Shown: positions 34,637 through 41,084 of the stretch, piece by piece
Layout: every line of letters begins with the position of its first letter
Position numbering within the stretch: position 1 is the stretch's first letter
From: Mycobacterium branderi
Lineage (GTDB): Bacteria > Actinomycetota > Actinomycetes > Mycobacteriales > Mycobacteriaceae
DNA length: 64,000 nucleotides
Reading direction: 5' to 3'
NCBI RefSeq assembly: GCF_010728725.1
Contig: NZ_AP022606.1
Coordinates: forward strand, 1,550,001-1,614,000
Translations under genes and position numbers: made by a program
Notes under the pieces: generated by a model
What the model was told of the DNA's origin: nothing
What the model saw: only the letters and a program-made list of their open reading frames with translations
The model's database searches: none

Positions 34637-35683
34637 TTGAAGATCAGAACAACCGCAATGGCAGCAGCGGCAGCCGCCGCAGCTGGTGCGATCGGCGTCG
34701 CAGGCGCAGCGTTCGCATCGGCCGATGAGGGCGCGACTACCAGCAGCCAGAGCTTGGGCAGCCAGGCGAAGATCGTTAACGGCACCAATGTTCAGGGCTG
34801 GACCGTCACTGACCTGAAGCAGAGCTCGGACACTATCCCTTACCAGCCGCACGGCACGCTGTGGGAAGCCACCGCCACCGACGAGGCCATCCAGGGCGGG
34901 GCCACGCCGATCGTGTCGAACTTCAACGCGGTCTCGCCAAGTGGCCAGACATACCGCGTCTTGTACCAGGTCGCCACGCCCCAGGGTGTCAACCCGGCCG
35001 GCCTTGGCCAGGGTCAAAAGACCAGCGGCAAGATCTATTTCGACGTCACAGGCGACAACCCGAACTCGGTTGTATACACCGACGGTGGCGGCAACCAGCT
35101 CGCATCCTGGGTGCAGTCGTCGCAGCCGCAGGGCCGAACGGGCGGACGGGCGACACCGTCTCCGGCCGGCAACACCACCACACCTGCGCAGACCGGAACG
35201 CCGGGGACGGCCACTCCGGCCGGCAACCCGGCGGCACCTGCGGCCACCGGTAGCCAAGGGACGCCGATTCCCGCCGGTAGTCAGGGAACGCCGCCGGCGG
35301 CTGGCGGCGCCGCCACCACGCCGGCCGTGAGCCCGTCTGCACCCGGGGCGGCCGGTACCCCCGCGGCACCTGCCGGGCCTGCAGCTCCTGGCGCGGCCGG
35401 TAGCCCGGCAGCCCCAGCTCAGGGGGCGGCAGGTGCGCCGGCGGCTCCGGCTCCGGCCAACAGTCCCGAAGCACCGGCCACGTCCGGTAGCCCCGAGACG
35501 TCGCCCGGTGGGCAGCCGACTGGCAGCCAGGGGACGCCCACCTCGGCAGGCACCCAAGAGGCACCCGGTACTGCTAGCAGCCCCGACACGACGGCCGGCA
35601 GCCCAGCGGCACCATCACCTGGGGCAAGCCAGGCGACCCCCGCGGGCAGCCAGGGCCAGAACGGGTCGAGCCACAACGGCTAA
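34637..35683 (+). CDS. Secreted MPT63-like (DUF1942) protein with Pro/Ala/Gly tail
   Basis: The 348-residue precursor has a signal peptide (cleavage near residues 28-30, AFASADEG), then a domain of about 120 residues matching MPT63 of M. tuberculosis: GWTVTDLKQSSDTIPY, LWEATATDEAIQGG, VSNFNA, YRVLYQ and GKIYFDVTG. After residue 160 comes a tail of nearly 190 residues of Gly, Ala, Pro, Thr and Ser with repeated GSQGTP- and AGxPAAPA-like units; MPT63 lacks this. The start is a TTG at 34637, nine bases after AAGGAG. MPT63 is an immunogenic secreted antigen of unknown biochemical role. The tail may anchor or extend the domain in the cell wall. Confidence 0.85.
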   Translation: MKIRTTAMAAAAAAAAGAIGVAGAAFASADEGATTSSQSLGSQAKIVNGTNVQGWTVTDLKQSSDTIPYQPHGTLWEATATDEAIQGGATPIVSNFNAVSPSGQTYRVLYQVATPQGVNPAGLGQGQKTSGKIYFDVTGDNPNSVVYTDGGGNQLASWVQSSQPQGRTGGRATPSPAGNTTTPAQTGTPGTATPAGNPAAPAATGSQGTPIPAGSQGTPPAAGGAATTPAVSPSAPGAAGTPAAPAGPAAPGAAGSPAAPAQGAAGAPAAPAPANSPEAPATSGSPETSPGGQPTGSQGTPTSAGTQEAPGTASSPDTTAGSPAAPSPGASQATPAGSQGQNGSSHNG

Positions 35684-35711
35684 GCCACCCGCTGCCTGAC
35701 CCAGACAGAAT

Positions 35712-35745
35712 CCGACCCCTGCGGTGATCCGCAGGGGTCGGTTTC
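35712..35745 (+). terminator. Intrinsic terminator
   Basis: A perfect 13-bp stem CCGACCCCTGCGG / CCGCAGGGGTCGG with loop TGAT (35712-35741) is followed by TTTCATT. It lies 29 bases after the MPT63-like gene. Confidence 0.9.
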
Positions 35746-35799
35746 ATTATGCGACGCATCGCTGCCACCCCCTCGTTTGGCGGCGGGGCGTCGGCTTGG

Positions 35800-36090
35800 C
35801 TATGCGGGGACCGGGCAGGCCTTGCGATCCCTCACGGGGTAACCGTTGCGCTCGGCCAGTGAACGCAATTGGCGCAGTGCAAAGTTTCGTGCCCGGCCCG
35901 TTTCAGGGACCACCACTCCGGCCCAAAGGCCTTCGACTCCAGGCAGTTCGCACGCTTCGCGAGCACACAGCCAGCGACGTGGGCACGATCGGCAAATCAT
36001 CTTGGCCTCGTCGTCGGCAATCGTCGTCCAGCGCTCCGGGTCTCGTGTGCACGCACCCAGCGGTAGTTCGTAGAGAGCTGTTGCGGTCAT
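35800..36090 (-). CDS. whiB6: WhiB6 iron-sulfur transcription factor
   Basis: WhiB6 is a [4Fe-4S] redox-responsive regulator that controls ESX-1 genes in M. tuberculosis and M. marinum. The 96-residue protein carries the four cluster cysteines Cys14, Cys33, Cys36 and Cys42 (spacing C-x18-C-x2-C-x5-C) and the G-W turn GLWAGVVVPE. Its sequence from MTATALYELPLG to RNGYPVRD closely matches Rv3862c rather than WhiB5, which is the whiB gene nearest fhaA in M. tuberculosis. The ATG at 36090 follows GAAGGAA; a longer frame upstream is possible. It is divergent from espM, as in M. tuberculosis. Confidence 0.93.
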   Translation of the reverse strand: MTATALYELPLGACTRDPERWTTIADDEAKMICRSCPRRWLCAREACELPGVEGLWAGVVVPETGRARNFALRQLRSLAERNGYPVRDRKACPVPA

Positions 36091-36606
36091 GGTGTCCGGT
36101 TCCTTCGTTAAGTGCCGCGGTTTCGCGGCCGATGGTTCAGAAGCGTATAGCACAAACCGTAGCAGTGCAACAGTTAGCGCTACATTCTCGGCAGCGGTCG
36201 ATGCAACACTTTACGAAGCAGGTCCCGAACGTCACGCCCTTTCTGGAGTCCCCGTCCCCCGGCCGTATGGCGTAGGGATGCCGGGTCGTCGCGGTCGCGG
36301 CGCGGACGGTGTTCTAGCAGGTTGTATGCCAGATAGCGCCAGTGCGGACGGCATCGGGAGGCCAGCGCGATGCACCACCCGGCTGCATTGGCCAGCGTGG
36401 CATATCGGGTCCTTGCCGTGGCGAAGGTGCGCGCCGGTTTTGCGCAGTAAGCCGTAGCGCTGAGATGGTTTTACGGTCTGCCGCACCCATTCTTGAGAGA
36501 AGCGGGTCGGCCGACAAACGTAGCTGTGGCCATAGCGCACAGCAGGGTGCAACGGCTACCATCGAAGTGGCGGCCAAAGCCCACCGAATCCAAGGAATCC
36601 CCGCAG
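36091..36606. other. whiB6-espM divergent regulatory region
   Basis: This 516-base spacer drives whiB6 leftward and espM rightward. The open frames in it lack conserved products or ribosome-binding sites. In M. marinum and M. tuberculosis EspM binds this spacer to repress whiB6. No obvious inverted repeat common to both promoters was found apart from GTAGC/GCTAC around 36159-36183. Confidence 0.7.
36144..36170 (-). promoter_or_regulatory. Candidate whiB6 promoter
   Basis: Read on the minus strand, TTGCAC (36170-36165), a 15-base spacer and TGC-TATACG (-10 at 36149-36144) form an extended -10 promoter. It would give a leader of about 45 bases ending in the GAAGGAA ribosome-binding site. Confidence 0.4.
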
Positions 36607-37446
36607 ATGACCAACGTCGAGCCGACTGCCGACTCAACCCTGTTGATCGTGCAGGACGGCGAGAAATCCCATGCGATCGAGGCCGGTCGTGGGGTTGCGA
36701 CGATCGGTAGGAACCCCGAGGACCGGGTGCAGATCAACGATCCGCGGGTCGCTCTCAAGGTCGAATCCATCGACGGGCAGTGGCGGGTGGTCGACAGCAG
36801 TCCGTACGGGATGTTCGTCGACGGATTGCGGACGAGCTCGGTGGCCGTTAAGGGCAGGACGACCGTGCGCTTGGGCGATCCGACTCAAGGCAGGCCGTTG
36901 ACGTTCGAGGTGGTCGAGCCGAACAGGCCCAATGACCAGCGGCGCTCCAGCGAGCCCGAAGACCTCGACGTCACCGGAACGTGGCAAATCGATGACCTGG
37001 ACCCCGGTGTGGTCCGCGCAGGCGCGGCGGCTGCAGCGCGTCGCCGCGAGCTCGACATCAGTCAACGCAGCCTTGCCGCCGACGGGGTCATCAACGCGGG
37101 AGCGCTGATCGCCTTCGAAAAGGGCCGCAGCTGGCCGCGGGAACGCACCCGCGCCAAGCTCGAGGAGGTGTTGCGCTGGCCGCCCGGCGCTATTGCCCGC
37201 ATCCGCGAAGGCGGCCCGGTTCCCGGCGAAGAGGTCACCGAGATTCTGTCCGGCGACGACCAGGTTCCGTTGATCGCGCAGGCCGTCATCGCCGCGGTAG
37301 ATAGCTGCAGCCTGGCTATCTCTGCCTTGCCGCCGGTGCAGGATCCCGAGTTCACCCCAGGGGTGACGTCGATCCTGGCGGACCTGCGTCGGCTCGAGGC
37401 CGTTGCCGTTCGGGCAACGCAGACTTTGTTCATCGGCTTGAGATAG
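36607..37446 (+). CDS. espM: EspM, ESX-1-linked regulator, C-terminally shortened
   Basis: EspM is the FHA/helix-turn-helix repressor of whiB6 that responds to the ESX-1 system. From MTNVEPTADS this is a 279-residue protein with an FHA-like domain (about 10-100; IGRNPED present, but the usual Ser and His of the binding loop are missing) and a helix-turn-helix region (about 135-195, RRRELDISQRSLAADG and IAFEKGRSWPRERTRAKL) almost identical to Rv3863. Rv3863 as I remember it is about 392 residues and continues with a second helix-turn-helix-like region; here the protein diverges after AVRAT and stops at FIGLR. The DNA after the stop does not encode the missing part. Confidence 0.85.
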   Translation: MTNVEPTADSTLLIVQDGEKSHAIEAGRGVATIGRNPEDRVQINDPRVALKVESIDGQWRVVDSSPYGMFVDGLRTSSVAVKGRTTVRLGDPTQGRPLTFEVVEPNRPNDQRRSSEPEDLDVTGTWQIDDLDPGVVRAGAAAAARRRELDISQRSLAADGVINAGALIAFEKGRSWPRERTRAKLEEVLRWPPGAIARIREGGPVPGEEVTEILSGDDQVPLIAQAVIAAVDSCSLAISALPPVQDPEFTPGVTSILADLRRLEAVAVRATQTLFIGLR

Positions 37447-37470
37447 CGCGGCGGGCGCAGATCCGTCATG

Positions 37471-38310
37471 TCATGCCTCCCTCGTGAATAGGCCGCGCCG
37501 CTCGGCGACCCACTGAGCAAACGTGACCGCCGGGTGGCCGACGATCTTCTCCACTTCATGGGTGACCAGCGCCGGCTTGTCGGCGGTCTCGGCGAGCAGC
37601 GCGATGTACGCGTCGGCGAACCCGGCGCCCAACCCGATCCGAATAAACTGCTCTCGCACCACATCTGAGGGCACGTCGCGGTAAGTCAGCGGCCGGCCCA
37701 GGACAGCACCGATGATTTCCACCAACTCGGAATTGGTGAACGCCTGCGGCCCGGTCAACGGGACCTTACGGCCGTCCAGCTCGTCGCTCAGCAGCGCCCG
37801 CGCCGCGACCGCGGCGATGTCACTGTCGACGATCGGCGCAGTCGACGCCCCGGCACACGGGCCGCTGACCACGTCACCGGCCCGGATCTGCGCCGCCCAC
37901 ATACCGGCGAAATTCGACGCGAACACCCCGGGCCGCAGGCTCACCCACGCCAGGCCGGACTCGACCGCGAACTGCTCGACTTCCTTGTTGCGGTCCCCGC
38001 GAAACCGCGACGGCTGCCGCGAGAAGTCGTCGTCGGCGTTGAGCGCGGACAACGCCACCAGCTTGGTGACCCTGCCGCGCTGCGCGCGGGCCACCACGTC
38101 GGCCAGCTGCACACCCAACGCCCGGGAGTTCAGGAAAACCGCCGACGCTCCTTCGAGCGCATCGAAGGGCGAGGTCACCACCTCGACACCCGCGGGGAAG
38201 ACGGCGCCGGGATTGCGGGTGACGGCCCGCACCCGGCAGCCGGCTGATGCCAATTCGTTCACAAGGGGCCGGCCGACATTGCCGGTCGCTCCGGTCACGA
38301 CGATCGTCAT
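37471..38310 (-). CDS. NmrA/SDR-type NAD(P)-binding oxidoreductase
   Basis: The 279-residue protein begins with a Rossmann motif VVTGATGNVGRPLV (residues 4-17), then AVTRNPGAVFPAG and a central LVALSALNAD, typical of atypical short-chain dehydrogenases of the NmrA family. The canonical YxxxK catalytic pair is not evident, so it may be a redox sensor or a reductase such as a quinone reductase. The ATG at 38310 follows GAAGGAG. It is divergent from an ECF41 sigma factor and has a matching ECF41-type promoter, so it is very probably that sigma factor's target. ECF41 genes commonly neighbour oxidoreductases. Confidence 0.85.
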   Translation of the reverse strand: MTIVVTGATGNVGRPLVNELASAGCRVRAVTRNPGAVFPAGVEVVTSPFDALEGASAVFLNSRALGVQLADVVARAQRGRVTKLVALSALNADDDFSRQPSRFRGDRNKEVEQFAVESGLAWVSLRPGVFASNFAGMWAAQIRAGDVVSGPCAGASTAPIVDSDIAAVAARALLSDELDGRKVPLTGPQAFTNSELVEIIGAVLGRPLTYRDVPSDVVREQFIRIGLGAGFADAYIALLAETADKPALVTHEVEKIVGHPAVTFAQWVAERRGLFTREA

Positions 38311-38352
38311 GGTGTGCTCCTTCGCGCAATCGAGAAAGTCCTTTTCACCAAG

Positions 38353-38379
38353 GACGGGTCGAAGCGTGGGAAAGTTACA
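38353..38379 (-). promoter_or_regulatory. ECF41-type promoter for the NmrA-like gene
   Basis: On the minus strand TGTAACT (38379-38373), a 16-base spacer and CGTC (38356-38353) match the ECF41 consensus TGTCACA-N16-CGTC. It would start transcription about 36 bases before the ATG. Confidence 0.75.
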
Positions 38380-38388
38380 GCCGAGATG

Positions 38389-38415
38389 TGTAACTTCGCG
38401 GGCCGCCATATCGTC
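38389..38415 (+). promoter_or_regulatory. ECF41-type promoter for the sigma factor gene
   Basis: TGTAACT (38389-38395), a 16-base spacer and CGTC (38412-38415) are identical in boxes and spacing to the divergent promoter. The expected start lies within a few bases of the ATG at 38424, giving a leaderless or nearly leaderless message. Confidence 0.75.
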
Positions 38416-38423
38416 GTCGTCAC

Positions 38424-39305
38424 ATGACCGTTTCACAGTCAGAACGGCTCGCCGAAGCATGGCGGTGCCATCGCCCGTATCTGATCAACCTCGCCTACCA
38501 GATGCTCGGCGACATCGGCGACATCGGCGACGCCGAAGACGTTGCGCAAGAAGCGTTTCTGCGGCTGTCCCGTGCCGACCTGAGCCAGATCGACGACGTC
38601 CGCGGCTGGCTGACGGTGGTAGCCGGCCGGCTGTGCCTCGACCAGGTCCGTTCGGCCCGGGCCCGCCGTGAGAGGCCGGAAGACATTGGTCCAGATGTGG
38701 CCGCGCTCAACCAATCTCGGCGCGCAGACCCCGCGGATCGGGTCACCCTCGACGACGAGGTCCGCACCGCACTGCTGGAAGTGTTGCAACGACTCAGCCC
38801 CGGTGAGCGAGTGTCGTTCGTGTTGCACGACGTGTTCGGGGTTCCGTTCGACGCCATCGCCGAAACGGTGGGCCGACCAGTCGGGACCTGCCGGCAGCTG
38901 GCCCGTCGCGCGCGGGCGAAGTTCACCGACGAGCGGCCGAAGCTGACCGAGGTACCGACGGCCGAACACCAGCTCGTCACCGAGAAATTCATCACCGCCT
39001 GCGCCAACGGCGACCTGCAGGGGCTGGCCGCGGTGCTGGATCCGACGGTGTGGGGGAGTGGGACGTTGCTCGTCGAGCCCGCGCTCCCGCCGCAGGTCAA
39101 TCACGGCCCGCAGGACGTCGCCACGAACCTGCTGCGCTACCTGGGGCCGGGCGTGACCCTGGTCAGCGGGCCGGCCGGGCAGCCGGTGGTGCTGGCCTTC
39201 GCCAACCGGCGGCTCTTCGCCGTCATCGTGTTGAGCATCGGCGACGGTCGGATCACCAAGATCGCGGCGACCGCCGATCCGGCCGCGCGTGCTGCGGCAT
39301 TCTGA
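38424..39305 (+). CDS. ECF41-family sigma factor (SigI-like)
   Basis: The 293-residue protein has sigma region 2 (DAEDVAQEAFLRL, VRGWLTVVAGRLCLDQVRSA), region 4 (LSPGERVSFVLHDVFGVPFDAIAETVGR), and a C-terminal SnoaL-like extension of about 100 residues (ITACANGDLQGLAAVLDP to the end). This fused regulatory domain replaces an anti-sigma factor in the ECF41 group. The sequence is closest to M. tuberculosis SigI (Rv1189) from memory. An internal duplication DIGDIGDAED is visible near residue 30. It probably drives its own promoter and that of the divergent NmrA-like gene. No anti-sigma gene is adjacent. Confidence 0.9.
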   Translation: MTVSQSERLAEAWRCHRPYLINLAYQMLGDIGDIGDAEDVAQEAFLRLSRADLSQIDDVRGWLTVVAGRLCLDQVRSARARRERPEDIGPDVAALNQSRRADPADRVTLDDEVRTALLEVLQRLSPGERVSFVLHDVFGVPFDAIAETVGRPVGTCRQLARRARAKFTDERPKLTEVPTAEHQLVTEKFITACANGDLQGLAAVLDPTVWGSGTLLVEPALPPQVNHGPQDVATNLLRYLGPGVTLVSGPAGQPVVLAFANRRLFAVIVLSIGDGRITKIAATADPAARAAAF

Positions 39306-39321
39306 GCCCAGCCGCGACCGG

Positions 39322-40461
39322 CTAGCGGACGCGACGTTCCCGCGCGCGCTCGGGCTCCGTCGCGAAAAACCCCGCGATCGCCGCAGCGATCTCGAGAAAG
39401 CTACGCCGCGTCGCGGGCGCCATCTCGTGGCTGACGTCGATCACGCCGCCGGGCCGCAGGTGTGGATCGAAGGGCACCTCGACCACCATCTGGCCGCGGT
39501 CGAGGAACTGGCGGGCCAACACTGACCGGGTGCGCTTGTCGGCGTGCCCGTCGGAATCGTTGAGCACCACGACGCTGCGGCGCAGCAAACCGGTTCGGCC
39601 GTGCGCCGACAGCCACTCCATGGTCTGCGCGGCGGCCGAGGCCCCGTCGGCCCACGGCGAGGACACCACGATCAGCGCATCCATGTCGCTCAGCGCCTCC
39701 TGTGTGACCGGCGCGTCCATCGTCGAACCGCAGTCCACGATCGAGATGGTGAAATGCCGGTCGAGCCGCAGGGTGGCTTCCCGGTAGATCGCCGGATCGA
39801 GCACCCGCCGCGGACCGGCCGGCGGCTCCCCGGCCAGCACGTACAGGCCGGCGGAATTGCTGCCCACCCGGGCGCTGACATCGGCGAACGACTGAATGTT
39901 CTTGTCGGCGGTCAATTCCCAATACGAGCCACTGCCCTGCGGGTCGATTCTGCTGCCGAGCCGGCCGAAGGCGGTATCGGCGTCGATCGCCACAATGCGG
40001 TCCTGCCGGCGCAGTTCGGCGAAGATCGACCCGACGCTCGCGGCAACCGTGGTTTTGCCGACGCCGCCCTTGCCCAACACGCCGACCTTGTAGTTGCCGT
40101 GCAGCACCGACTTGATGACCGCTTCGAATTCGGCCTCCCGGCGTTCCAGCGGCGACGGGCCGAGGTTGATCAGGCCGCGGGAGGCTTTCCAAAGCATGCG
40201 TCGCCAGCCGCGGCCGGGAACCGGCCGTTGCGGCGGCGCGGCAGCCGGGGGCCCGACCTCGATGCCAGACCAGCGATCCGGTTGTGGCACGTCGACAGGA
40301 CGTGCGGGAGGGGGCTGAGGCGTGTGCAACGGCTGGTGCGGGCGAGGCGGCTGGTGGGGCTGGGGCACCACGCGAGGGATTCGGGCCGACGGGTACGACG
40401 GGCGTGCCTCCGGCGGCGCGGGCCGCAGACGGTCCCGCAGGAAGTCGTCGCGATCGCTCAT
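39322..40461 (-). CDS. MinD/ParA-like ATPase with Pro-rich N-terminus (Rv3860 type)
   Basis: The 379-residue protein begins MSDRDDFLRDRLRPAPP, continues with a Pro-rich segment up to residue 85, and then has a P-loop domain with KGGVGKTTVAASVG, IVAIDADTAFGRLG and ISIVDCGSTMDAPV. It matches Rv3860 and the ATPase part of EspI-like proteins linked to type VII secretion. A role in regulating secretion energetics is suggested only by family. The ATG at 40461 is chosen because upstream residues are not conserved. It is divergent from gltB, as Rv3860 is in M. tuberculosis. Confidence 0.85.
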   Translation of the reverse strand: MSDRDDFLRDRLRPAPPEARPSYPSARIPRVVPQPHQPPRPHQPLHTPQPPPARPVDVPQPDRWSGIEVGPPAAAPPQRPVPGRGWRRMLWKASRGLINLGPSPLERREAEFEAVIKSVLHGNYKVGVLGKGGVGKTTVAASVGSIFAELRRQDRIVAIDADTAFGRLGSRIDPQGSGSYWELTADKNIQSFADVSARVGSNSAGLYVLAGEPPAGPRRVLDPAIYREATLRLDRHFTISIVDCGSTMDAPVTQEALSDMDALIVVSSPWADGASAAAQTMEWLSAHGRTGLLRRSVVVLNDSDGHADKRTRSVLARQFLDRGQMVVEVPFDPHLRPGGVIDVSHEMAPATRRSFLEIAAAIAGFFATEPERARERRVR

Positions 40462-41084
40462 GAGCTCCCTAGCTCCATCCGGCAATTGCAGGCATGGAAT
40501 CAGTATCAGCCACCGCGCTGGCTGAAAAGCCCCGGCGCCGGTGCGGCGACCGCGCGCAAACTCGCCTCGACCCAGCTCGTCGGCGGGCGTCTGCCGTGCA
40601 GCACCAGGAGCAAGCCGCCGTGACAGCGCCGCTGCCACACCTTATTGGTGAGTTTCGTCACCGGCCGGCGGCCGACCTGCGACCTCGCCGATAACGATCA
40701 CAGCAAATTGACCCTGGACTGCCCCGACCGGCAGCCGCGGCCTATCCCGGCGCGGTCCATGCAAATACTCAGCGACGCAACCGGACCCGGCAAATTCGCT
40801 GTCAGCGAGGGCTGCGTCGGCGCAACGTACCCAACCGGCGGGTTACTATTGACCAAGTTGGCATGTCAGGCGGGTTTTGTCATATCGTTTTACGACTTGT
40901 CGAGACCGGGTAAACAGGGCCACCGTTCAGCGCTGCACGGACGTTCCCCTGTCCGGACTATCGCCAGTTGGCGACCAGCATATCGACAAGACCGAAGGAG
41001 CCCAGCCCGCATCGTAAAGGGCGCGGCGCCGACGGAGCCGCAAATGAATGCCGCGCAGAAAGTTTTCTGGAAGGTCAGGTGGGA
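40462..41084 (+). other. Long spacer upstream of gltB
   Basis: This 623-base stretch separates the MinD-like gene and gltB. The gltB frame is open through its last 117 bases but those residues have no counterpart in GltB. It has an AAGGAG at 40995-41000 with no start codon suitably placed. I see no riboswitch or tRNA-like structure. Promoters for both genes must lie here. Confidence 0.6.

Noticed and set aside
36232..36637. Open frames in the whiB6-espM spacer
   Set aside because: Overlapping frames on both strands, no ribosome-binding site, no recognisable product; the region is better read as a regulatory spacer.
40968..41084. Extended GltB N-terminus starting at 40968
   Set aside because: The extra 39 residues are not GltB-like; the ATG at 41085 gives the family length with Cys18 after a short propeptide.
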